64,000 bases of DNA, taken from assembly GCA_015956445.1 (NCBI GenBank), contig WIUZ02000003.1, positions 2,170,001 through 2,234,000 of the forward strand. The letters are read 5' to 3'. Source of the DNA: Thelephora terrestris. Lineage: Eukaryota > Basidiomycota > Agaricomycetes > Thelephorales > Thelephoraceae. The notes under the pieces are model-generated. The model was not told where the DNA came from, searched no databases, and saw nothing but the letters and a program-made list of their open reading frames with translations. Made by a program: the position numbers and the translations under genes. Below are positions 11,902 through 21,270 of the stretch, piece after piece. Every line of letters starts with the position of its first letter. Position 1 is the first letter of the stretch.

Positions 11902-12833
11902 TTCACCGAACAACTCAAACTCGCTCACCAACTCCTTCTCGAGTGGGTGATCGAGTTTGAGTGCCTCTACTATCGCCGGAAGACGGAGCGCCTCCACTTT
12001 GTTCGACAGTGCGTACACTCCCTCGTTCATCTCGTTCCTGAAACCCTCCGCATCGGACCACCCTCGCTTTCGGCCCAATGGACGATGGAACGAGTGATTG
12101 GAGTCTTCGGCTCGTTGATCAAACAGCCGTCGAATCCGTTCGCAAATCTTGCCGAACAGGTGAAGAAGGTCGTAGAAGTAAACGCCATCGTTGCCATGTG
12201 GCCGTCACTCGAACGGGTGGAAAAGGACCCCAGGGGTTCTTTCGATATCGGCTCAGGGTACCTTCTGCTTGGGCCGAAGGACATCAGACCCTATTTGCCT
12301 TCTACGGCCGAAAAAAATGCGCTCAGTGCGTTATATTCTTCAAGGTCTGTCCCTAGGACTCCTCTCTACCGATGGGGAAGGCTACGTATTCCTACGGGCC
12401 AAATCGCACGGTCTTATTGGAAAGAGGCGATCCGTACCTCGAACGGCGCTCGGACTGACCGTAACGTCAAGGTATGTGATTTAATAATATGTGATTTGAT
12501 GGTTACGTTTATGTATTAACCTTACGACCAATCTAGATATTACATCAAGGATCCTTACGCTTCGCAGAGGTCCAATTTTCCTTCCAAGCTGCTATCGAGG
12601 GAGTTGAAAAACCCTTTGCACTTTGTTCCCTTTACTCTCCGATTGACATTTCCCTTCGAGACTATTCAAACAGTGCACTTAATGTATGTACCTACGAGGG
12701 CCAGGGCGGGTTGGTTGTCATAGAAGTAGGGTGTATTATTTCAGTGGTGGCTATGGTACCATTCGGCGAACAGAGTGGAGAGACTAAAAGATTTTTTTTA
12801 GTAGAAAAGTTTGCGCTGGGCGTAGTTGATTAG
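11902..12833 (+). CDS. tnp2: Tnp2 transposase, C-terminal exons
   Basis: Exon 11902-12471 (FTEQLKLAHQLLLEW...) and exon 12537-12833, joined by a 65 bp GT..AG intron, encode the C-terminal third of Tnp2. Family motifs are IEFECLYYRRKTERLHFVR, SAQWTMERVIGVFG, RQIA-like GQIARS, then RFAEVQFSFQ, ALCSLYSP and the terminal ISVVAMVPF...FFLVEK. Both exons are in phase and free of stops, so the damage to this gene is the insertion upstream rather than point decay. Confidence 0.75.
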
Positions 12834-13149
12834 TACGAATGACATTGATGACTTGGAATAATATAAACGCGTGATCCGAACATATTGATCGGAGTCGACG
12901 CGCCTCGCGTCGTGTAGATAGGATTAACGGGATCGCGCACAAGTTATTTCTTTGGGGTCCCCAACTAATCTCTCTTCCCGCTTTCCCTCCCCTTCTTTCT
13001 TTACCACCACCATACCTCCCCTGATGATGTCCTCGAGCTCTTTTCTCCTATCCAGCGACTCGGACACTCAGTCTGGCTTAGACCATTTTTCGTACACCTC
13101 TCAGTCTCCCCTCATTCAAAATCAAGATTTCCGTTGACCCCAATCAGAT
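12834..13149. other. spacer between the two CACTA genes
   Basis: The spacer holds a hairpin GACGCG-CCT-CGCGTC (about 12897-12911) and a CT-rich leader just before the second gene. A short open stretch (about 13024-13137) could be a leader peptide but is not supported by family resemblance. Confidence 0.4.
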
Positions 13150-13775
13150 ATGGGGTCGTCCTCTCAATTATATGAACCTGATAGGTTTTTTGGGCCCACT
13201 AGCACGCGTCCAGAAGGGTCACTGGGAATTTATCCCGGTTCCTCTATGGTATGTCATAAAACCCTCTGCCAAATATCTGACCCAAACACGTCAACAGCGG
13301 TCGGCTACCTACAATTCCCTTGCTGATATGGACTCGTTTGAGCCCTCTGCATCCTCTCGCATGCGAAGGCTTCACGAGGAGCACACCCGGGTCAAGCTTG
13401 AAAATGAGCACTTGGTTTCGCACATGCAAACCATGAAGTAAGTTTTTTTGTGACTATATGCGCCTATATGCGCTACAAATCGAGTCAATATTACATCTAA
13501 TGTCATTTACAGCAAGTTTATGTATCAAACCAATCAACAACTCGCTACAATCGCCACCGTGATCGGCGACCTCCCTGTCAGGAACATGGTATTTTTAAAC
13601 TTTTTATAACACGCTCTTTCTTCGAACTCTTCTTACCACTTCTTATGTTTGAATGCTTCACACTCCTTATCCTTCACACCAATCATTCAAAAACACACAC
13701 GTGCGTACTATTCCCAGCAAATCCACAACGAGCTATACAAGTGCTATCCCAATCCCATCAAAACTCGACTCTATC
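13150..13775 (+). CDS. CACTA second gene, N-terminal exons (interrupted)
   Basis: Exons 13150-13248, 13298-13437 and 13513-13588 are in phase, with introns of 49 and 75 bp; a fourth exon probably starts about 13720. The product starts MGSSSQLYEPDRFF and continues into a short coiled coil (SSRMRRLHEEHTRVKLENEH...). Basidiomycete CACTA elements usually carry a second, coiled-coil gene downstream of Tnp2, and the remainder of such a protein resumes near 16.88 kb. The gene is therefore split by the 3.1 kb insertion that starts near 13776. Confidence 0.55.
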
Positions 13776-15496
13776 TACGGCAGGCCTGAAGGTCATCAAC
13801 TGTCCGTCCCGGAGATCGTAGTGCTGGCCCCTCCTTGCTAGAACCTCCCCGAACATGGCGTCACCATCTTCGGCACTCAGCTGAACGACTAGTTCAAGCC
13901 GATAGGAAGAGATGCCTTCGAGCGGACCGATCAGCCTCCCAGATGTCACCGAACTGCTGAACACCTGATCCCACATCGCCATCACCGGGTGACTGCTCGA
14001 CAGCACTATCGATGTAGTCGGCAAGCGACCCTCCGTCTCCCTCATCGGACCCCTGGGTGGGATCCTGCCTTGCGAGGCGAAGCTGGTGTCGGAGTTGGAT
14101 CTCGGACTCGACCTGTCGGTAAGGACGGTGGACCCGATATCGGAACCCTCGCTCCTCACCTCGACCAGACTGGTCACCATCCGACTCAACTGGTCGAGGG
14201 TAAGGATTAGCCGACGCGGTCATACGATGAGCAGGACGGCGTCAAGAGCGTTTGCATCGTTGCCCCTTAGTCACCGGACGTACCTCGGCGACCCTCGGAG
14301 CATCCTCGGCTCGGTCAACTTCCATGACCGCATCCTCGATCTTCACCAACTGATGGATCGGCTGCAAGACGCAACGCCCACAGTTTTCCTTGTCGGAAGC
14401 GGCTAAAGTCAAAGCCGGAGCCGGAGTCGGGACGGGAACCGAGTTCTCGATCGGAGGCGTCGCATAGGACGACGGGTTAGGCGAAGGGAGTACCACCTCG
14501 TCGGCGTACTCCAGCTCGAACGGAACGTCGGCAGTCCCCTGACCAACCAATTTGGGACCCTCCTTACAGTTGCAGGTCTTGTCCTGCAAGGACTCAACCT
14601 GCGCCGACAACACAGCCACCACGTTTCCGAGCTCTTCCGTCTAGAAGAAGGTCTTTCAGTTATTGCACAAACTGCAAAGGCTGAAAGACGACCTTTTCAT
14701 CCCTCCTGGCCAACGCTCCCTTGATGTTGTTATCCCTAACCTTCAACCCGGCAATCAACTCCTGATGGTTGGCAACCATTGCCTCCAACGCCTCATTCGT
14801 TCCCTGCTGGAAGGCAGCCAAGGTCTCCTTCATTTGAAGACCCTCCGCTGACAAACGAAGGACGTCTGCCTTCGCTTCCTTTACTTCACGCTCCAATCGT
14901 TCAACCTAGGCAGTCTGATTAGTCGAGAGTCATACTCGCATATTCAGACAGAAAACCTACCCGGCTTTCTCCCTCCCGAACGAGCGACCACAAAAGGCTA
15001 GTGGAAGCAGTAGCATGGCGGACAGCCCGAGGAACGGTCGCTCCGTGCTCCAACAGGTCCTGATCGTAGATCCCCCTCTGAAGGGTGTACCAGAGCTCCT
15101 TCTTGATCGGATGTTCCAGCCCTCCGAACCTACCCCTCATCTGGAAGGCCACCTTCTCGGCAATTATGGTACGGACCCAGAGCTCGTCATCCCAGGTCAA
15201 CCCCTTTAAATGTGGGATCGTCTCCCTGAGACGTTCGGCGTCCACCTCCGTGACGACCTCCAAGATCTAGAAGCCGTTAGTTTGACATCAACGCCGAAAG
15301 AATGTTCCTCTACCTAGAGGAAGGCGTTAGTGCAAACATACTAAGCTCTAGGTCTCCCCCATACCTGGTCATCCGTGGTATAGGGAGTCCCCGCAGCACA
15401 GGCATAGGACTTGCGAGCAGCGGCACGACGGTCAATACGGGAGATGGTGGAGATGCCGTTGGCGACTTTGTAGGTATGGTTGTTGGGGAAGGACAT
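13758..15496 (-). CDS. unrecognised coiled-coil protein, five exons, inside insertion
   Basis: Exons on the minus strand are 15496-15365, 15266-14961, 14905-14693, 14640-14284 and 14189-13758. The four introns (98, 55, 52 and 94 bp) are all GT..AG, all phase 0, and several have a branch-site-like CTAAT/CTGA. The product would be 479 residues: a basic N-terminus (MSFPNNHTYK...RIDRRAAARKS), a helical domain with LTWDDELWVR and HPIKKELWYTLQRG, a coiled coil (VERLEREVKEAKADVLRLSA onward), a CNCKEG...CGRC cysteine pair, and a low-complexity C-terminus. It could be a Gag-like protein or a host gene carried by the insertion. The last 20 residues may read across the insertion boundary. I do not recognise the family. 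Confidence 0.5.
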
Positions 15497-16880
15497 GTTT
15501 TGGTAAGATGATGGGGAAGTTGCTGGTGTTGCTGATCAAGGATGGCTCCAAGAAGACGTCCTTCTTATAGCCTAGATCGGTGATCCTTCACGTGACCTAC
15601 CTTGACGAACCTCATTGGTCCGGGTCACATCAACTTCCGCCCCTGTACCATCATCGTTGGCTTACTACATCAAGCTGACACCTCGGCCCGCGGGACGGCC
15701 TTGGAAGAACTTCGTTCCGGAACGCCTAGAACGCGCGCGCACTAAAAATAGGTCTCAAGACCCTGATGACCCCTTTATGACATCACAAACCCCTTTTACG
15801 ACCCCTCATGACTTTACGATTACGATCAACCCTGGACCCTGATCACACACGTGGACAGTCACATCACAGTCTCCTAACCGGAGGAAGGAATCGCCGTTAT
15901 TCGGAAGAAGTGCCTTAGACTCCTTTTGTTTAGCCCAGCGAATGTGGAGTAGCCGTTAGCGTGAAACGCCGGCGAATCTGTAATCCCTCAAGTCCCATGA
16001 GTCTAGGCCTGCGCTCCTCATGCTCGGACGTACGTTGAGGTTGCCACTAGTCCGTGGTGCTGTTACCGCCTACAGACAACAAGGGATGCTGTATGGTCTC
16101 TATCTTTGGCCTCTCCAAAGGAAGCATCCAAGAAGATTCTCACCTAGCCCTTGGGTGTGATCCCCAGGTACGAACTTTCATGACCCCATGCCCCTTTTTC
16201 TTTTAGGACTAGTGTTATCTTTACCCCTATGTTTCATGCGGACATTCATTATCTTTTATGCAATCCTTCACACGCTAGTAAGGCCCTTTGTCCTTTATTC
16301 TCCCACGCGTCATAATTGTTCGCTTCCCTTACTTAGCATTCTCACACTCCTTATCTCCCTTTGTTCGGACTTGATAAGGGTATATTAGGGTATTGACGTC
16401 ATGGCCACTCCTTTAGTATAAGTAGCAACTGTGGCTGTATCGTAGTACCTTAGTTTTGTTACCTCAGGAAATCCTCTGCCCTTCTCAGCCCAGTTGCAGT
16501 TAAGGACAAGTCAGAGTTTCTTGTTTGATCCAAGACATCCCCATCTGCTCTCCCTCCCGCTCTGCGCGTCAACTGCGCCTCGTAACTATAGACTCCCAGC
16601 AGTCATATTAGAACACCTTGAGCGTCCAGTCGATCAACTGGTGGAGTCATCAATCCTGCTGTAGGGATCAACCCTTGCTTGTTAAACCAAACGAAGTGCG
16701 GTTTAGGTTGGGTTTCTCTTTAGGATTTCGACCTGACTTGTAGTGACCTCGGACAACCTACTGGAAGAATAGAGACGTGATCGTTCTCTCACAAGCTAGT
16801 TGGACTAGTGAGTACTCTGCGGAGTCGGCTCAGTGCACTGGTAGTAGTTGGGGTAGAGTGGCCCTGACACTCCCCTCCAA
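13776..16880 (-). mobile_element. nested insertion carrying an antisense gene
   Basis: This 3.1 kb stretch separates the two halves of the CACTA second gene. It carries a spliced minus-strand gene (15496-13758) and about 1.3 kb of non-coding DNA. On the plus strand that non-coding part has a promoter-like GTATAAGTAGC (about 16418). No second terminal repeat, reverse transcriptase or transposase is present, so it is either a truncated or non-autonomous retroelement or captured DNA. Both boundaries are estimated from where the CACTA gene stops and resumes and could be off by tens of bases. Confidence 0.45.
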
Positions 16881-18685
16881 CATCGCAAAATCACTTTCCG
16901 GCGTTTTGCAGCCCCCTGCTACGGCTAACCAACCATCCGGCCCCGTTCCAAACACCCGGGTCGTCCTCCTCCCCCAGCTCGACCAATCCCAGTTCAAGGA
17001 CGTCCATCACTGGAAACCCGAGGAGTACAACGCCTTGCGCAAGGGCAAGGTGAAAAAGGAGGATGAGGAAGACTTAGAAAACGACGATCCCTCGTCGTTT
17101 TCTGAGTCTTCCAAAGGGAAAACCTCTACGCTCTCCTGCTACATGGAGGACGAGCACGGTCACGCGATCCCGGAGTCCCAGAGGAGCGCCGCTCGCCACA
17201 AGGCGAGGCTATTCTGGAACGGGCTCGTGCCGAAGAAGACGAAGGAGAACCCGAAGCCGAGACCTCCCCCGAGCGGGCAGAAGGTGGACCTCGAGATCAG
17301 GAACGAGTTTGTCGCGCTGATGGAGGACAGCTATCCTTGGCTTCGCTACTGCGAAGACCACTGGAAGGCCGACTGGATCTGGATAAATCATTATCCCAAC
17401 TGGTATAAGACCACTGTCGGAGCAGCGATCACAGCTGAACTAGCTGAAAAGGAGGTAATTGACATTGATTCGGACCACGCCGATGTCCAGGAACAGCCAA
17501 GAAAAAACCTCAAGCGGCGTGTGGTCCACGACGAGACAAGCGACCCTCAGAAGCGTCTTCGAGTGGAGGAGGATGAGTCCGCCCCTACTACTCGTCGCAC
17601 CCTTACACTTCGAACCAAGGTATGTTATTTTCATTGTATCTGATTGTGCGCTTCGTTGACATTATCTAGCCGAAGCTACTGTATGAAAAATCATGAGTAT
17701 ATGCGCTCCTGATCGTGCCACTGATGCCCCTTGCCCATAGCACGAGCGTTCGCGTAGCCACGGAAAAACTAATCATTCCTGCAGCTCAGGTGTGTATTTC
17801 CTGGGTCGTCTCAACGTGTTCTTTGATTTCCCATCTTCCCAGATTATTCCGACGGCTTTGGAAAGCGAGAGCTCCATATCTGGACCTAGTGCCGCCCCCC
17901 CCCCAATCTGTTTCTGCCTCTCGAGATACTGGTATTGTTCCTTTGAATTCCGGCTCTTCCTCGGCCCTGGTGTCCCCTCCTGACGTATCTATGCTACCCC
18001 CGGTCTCTGCCACTGTAACTGCTCTCATCACCCCCTCGACTTCGACTCCGGGCGACGCGGAAACTCAAGATATCTCTCACACTCAAAATGATAATCTTGT
18101 TCCTCCTACTGGTGCTACAGAGTCTCAGGCTGCTTCATCTACTGCTGTGACCCTTCCCTCGACTGCTCCTGCCTCCGCGTCCTCCAATCTTGTCGAGCCG
18201 TCTACGTCCGGAGAAACCTCGGCTATCGATCTAGGCGACACATCTGGATCTAGGAACGACGCCGCGCCGACCCCGATAGCTCCCGAGACTCCGGCACCTG
18301 GTAAAAAGTCTCGCAAGTCGGCTCCAAAAAAGGACAAACAGCCCAAGGAGTTGACCGCGTCACAGTAAGTTTTTATTTGTTCGCTCTGCTCTACGGCTAT
18401 GCTAACATACGATCTAGGCTACTGTGCTACAGAGAATGGAAGAAAACAAATACCAGTGCCCCCGAAAACGCCTTCGAAGCATACTGGAAAACTGTTCCTG
18501 CTGCAACCAAGAGGGTAAGTCTCTTATCTCCTCCTCCCTTCATCTTATCTCACTTCGTGATCCCGTCAGAAACACACAAACGAAGCCAAGAAGCTCGTAC
18601 GTCATGGTTATGACGGCTTCTATTTACGTACTAACTTTTTCTTCTACAGGCCGCTTTGGCTGCAAAGGAGAATCCGTCCACCTGA
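16881..18685 (+). CDS. CACTA second gene, C-terminal part
   Basis: The first long frame (to about 17619) has a block I associate with the companion protein of basidiomycete CACTA elements: HWKPEEYN, then a lysine-acidic linker, SYPWLRYCEDHWKADWIWI and YPNWY. After an intron starting GTATGT near 17620, further exons encode a Ser/Thr/Pro-rich linker with an NLS-like GKKSRKSAPKKDK, then YREWKKTNTSAPENAFEAYW and AALAAKENPST, ending at the TGA at 18683-18685. A run of C bases at about 17894 may cause a frameshift. The exon structure of the middle part (17640-17880) is uncertain. The N-terminal half lies beyond the upstream insertion. Confidence 0.5.
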
Positions 18686-19100
18686 GAACTTAGAGGTGTG
18701 CGCGCGCGGGCCTGTGGCCCACCAGAAAGGGTACCAACGTACCGGGAATGCTGTCGTGCGGGTGGGAATAAGCGGGGAGATGACCCCATTGTACAGATAG
18801 ATCAGAATTGTTGTCCGTCGACTAGAATTGATACAAATAGATTTTTTATCGCTCCCGCTCGATACCAGTAGAACTGCAATTATATTGAGATCTATCGAAA
18901 TCTATTCTACGCGACGGAAGGACGTCGAGTTACCAATGCGAGCTCCCGAGCGCTCCTTGTCGATCTACGTGGGGCGCGGGCGAATCCGCCGCCATTTTCA
19001 CTGTTTACATCAACCCGGATCGAGCCCGGTCTAAGGTTCGCACCGGCTTGATTTTTCTCGATCCTGCCGGAACGAATTCTTACTGGGCTTCAAGCTTCAA
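18686..19100. other. 3' subterminal region of the CACTA-like element
   Basis: Non-coding. It ends in the terminal inverted block matching the left end at about 7899-7940 (CCTGCCGG and CTGGGCTTCAAGCTT). Confidence 0.55.
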
Positions 19101-19296
19101 GTTTGACTCGTATTCCCGGGACTTTAGTTCCGGGTCTTATCGAGTTGGATTTTAAGCGCCACTGCCAAAAATCTGATTTCACGGTAAATCGTCACATGTC
19201 ACATCAGTGACGTTGCCCTCTTAAGTATGATTCTCACTTTGTGTTTGTCTCGCACCGTCCCCCGCCCTTTCCTCGTCCACCACCTCTACCACCAGG

Positions 19297-19438
19297 ATGA
19301 GCAGTCAACCCATCCGTGCTTTCCTCAACGATGAACGGGTGAACGTTGCCTTTGATTCGTCATTCTCTACCTCAGCAATATCGCTGTCTCTTGCACACAT
19401 GCTCAATCTGGCCTGTATATTCACCGATTCCGGCCACC
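19297..19438 (+). pseudogene. retropepsin-like protein gene, 5' part before insertion
   Basis: This frame opens MSSQPIRAFLNDERVNVAFD and contains VAFDSSFSTSAISLSLAHML, which resembles the flap and active-site start of a retropepsin-like fold with Asp-Ser-Ser in place of Asp-Thr-Gly. It is cut in a Pro/His codon region at the target duplication GGCCACC (19432-19438). Removing the insertion plus one duplication copy restores an open frame that continues at 26697 and reaches ADVVLGSDWVVPC, which fits the second half of such a domain. This shows the insertion hit a previously continuous reading frame. Confidence 0.6.
19432..19438. repeat. target-site duplication GGCCACC, left
   Basis: The 7-base direct repeat immediately outside the CAGTAGTCC end; its partner is at 26690-26696. 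Confidence 0.85.
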
Positions 19439-20803
19439 CAGTAGTCCTTACTCAAATAGTAATACTCTCCTTGCCAATCTCAAGGCAAGGAGTAAAAAAA
19501 CTCAAGGAGAAGAGTAAAACCCTTTGGCCCCTGTGGTAGGGAGGAGTATTACTCTTCAAGGAGTCACGTGACTTGGGTGCCAGAGATATGGGTCAGCTGA
19601 GGGTGTCACTGTTGATCATGTGACTTTTCCCAGAATGGAAATTTGATGCAATCCTAAAAAGGAAATTTTGATGGCTTATGTAAGCAAACCAGAGCTGGTT
19701 TTTGATCATGTGACTTTTCCAAAAAAGGCAATTGTTTGACAGCTTACATAAGCAATTTTTCTGTGATTTTGGCACTGGATTTTCCCAAAAAGGAAATACC
19801 TTTTTAGGAAATTTTGATGGCTGACATAAGCAGGTCATGTGACTGAAAAAAGTGGGTGTTGCTTATGTAATCAGGTCATGTGACTGACCAAAAAAGGAAA
19901 GTTTTGATGGCTTACATAAGCGTCTCAAAAATGCTTTTGGAGGGGTCTTTCCCAAAAAGGAAATTCCTTTTTAGGATATATTTGATGGATTACCAAAAAA
20001 GGAAATTTTGATGGCTTACATAAGCAGCTCAAAAATGCTTTTGGCAAAAATTACCGAAAAAAGAAATTTCCCTTTTGGGAAAGATTTTCCAAAAAAAGAA
20101 ATTTTGATGGCTTACATAAGCAACTCAGAAATGATTTTAGCAAAAATTACCAAAAAAAGAAATTTCCTAAAAAGGAAATTATATGCTAGAAAACTCGGAA
20201 AAATGCCAGAAAAATCCTAAAAAATACCGAAAAAAATTCCGAGTGAGGGGGGGCCGAGCGAAGCGAGGCCTAGGGAGATGGGCGGGGGCAAAGGGTAGGT
20301 GGGGAAACCACCTTTCCGCCCTTTCGTCTCTTTATAGCCCAAGAGACTCATCAGTGCCGTTGCCAAGTAAGGAAGAAGTTACCATTTGCGGAGAACAAAG
20401 CGGGGTTATGGCTTGCTATTGTTCTCCCCGATCGTGGGAAACACGCCGAAGGCGTGTTTCTTCTGAATACAGATAAGGGGCCTGGGCCTTTGAGGTGAAT
20501 GAATGTATTGTGATGCCCCTATCTTAGGGTTCTTTGATCCGTGATCTTCGGCCCCCTATCTGTCATCTATATAGAAGATCAGTGGAGTTAGAAGCATCAA
20601 TTCATTACCTAAGCGTCTCTTTTGACAGTTTCCATCAGAGAAGACTGATGATCAAAAAGAAGAGAAGACGTGATGCGTGATCGGATCAAAGAAGTTTGAT
20701 CCGGCGCTTAACTTAATTACGTCTTCGGCGCTTGTTCTATTTTTAGAAATTCCTATTTTTTCGAAGGAGGGTAACCGACGTTGGGTTTAGGAGGATCGGG
20801 GTC
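19439..20803. repeat. left inverted arm (1365 bp)
   Basis: Nearly identical to the reverse complement of 25326-26689. The outer 800 bases are AT-rich with repeated GCTTACATAAGC-like palindromes and TCATGTGAC boxes, plus a subterminal hairpin CTCCTTGCC...GGCAAGGAG (about 19467-19491). The inner 570 bases are pLTR sequence, containing the ribozyme, the stem GAAACACGCC-GAA-GGCGTGTTTC and the stem GGATCAAA-GAAG-TTTGATCC. Confidence 0.9.
20279..20365 (-). ncRNA. hammerhead ribozyme, 3' pLTR copy
   Basis: Minus-strand copy with the same core as the copy at 25763-25849: CTGATGA (20354-20348), a 7 bp stem II, and GAAA. It lies downstream of the reverse transcriptase stop, in sense orientation. Self-cleavage here would release the 3' end of a transcript or cut between tandem units. 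Confidence 0.7.
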
Positions 20804-20842
20804 GTAAGACCCCATCCGACTTAAACCCAACTCGGTTACCCG

Positions 20843-21270
20843 AGTGAGAAAAAATAGGAGTTAGGGTCTGCACGATTGCCAAATAGTATAGGCTTGCCTT
20901 ATGCAAATATAGATTTTTTATACATGTTTTAAGTCATGTTAACAGTTCAAGTTTTATTGATTTCAGTAACCGTAGTAGGCGCTGCATGCCCATCCTGGCA
21001 AAATGCCTATCGTACCCGGGCTCGTCCCCAGTCCATAACCTCCCCCGTAGTTTGTGGCTCCCCCGAAAGGGGCCGGGAGGTCTCCCCCCGCATAAGGGGC
21101 ACAACGGATCCTCTTCCGTGTGTAATAAAGGACCGAGAGTTGTCCCCAGTCAATAGATCTACAAGTATGAGCGTTCTTGAGGGTGGGCCCCCACGTCGGG
21201 ATGGGAGGACGTGGACAGATGCCATCTTGGCACAAGATCCCTGCTCTATAATGCATGTTTTGCGATGCTA
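20843..21270. other. 3' untranslated region of the reverse transcriptase gene
   Basis: It lies between the stop codon and the 3' pLTR hairpin. It holds one isolated TTAGGG at about 20862 on the plus strand, but no telomere-type array. No other feature is visible. Confidence 0.5.

Larger units (their letters stand above)
7895..19100 (+). mobile_element. CACTA-like (Tnp2) DNA transposon, with nested insertions
   Basis: The interval is bracketed by imperfect inverted termini: AAGCTTCAAGCCCAGTGAG at about 7899 and, on the opposite strand, AAGCTTGAAGCCCAGTAAG at about 19095, both continuing inward with a shared CCGGCAGGA block. Inside, in the same orientation, are a Tnp2 transposase gene and a second gene whose product resembles the companion protein of basidiomycete CACTA elements. 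Both genes are broken by later insertions (about 10.9-11.9 kb and about 13.78-16.88 kb), so this copy is unlikely to transpose by itself. The canonical CACT terminal bases are not obvious, so the exact outer ends and target duplication are unresolved. Confidence 0.65.

Noticed and set aside
20183-20476. 97-codon frame, present identically three times (also 24720-24995 and 25945-25652)
   Set aside because: It is antisense to the pLTR and runs through the hammerhead ribozyme and stem-loops. Identity is explained by the repeat itself, and the composition is not protein-like.
20505-20870. TTAGGG hexamers near the Penelope-like element
   Set aside because: Only isolated single copies occur. There is no tandem array, so no evidence for a telomere or telomeric insertion.
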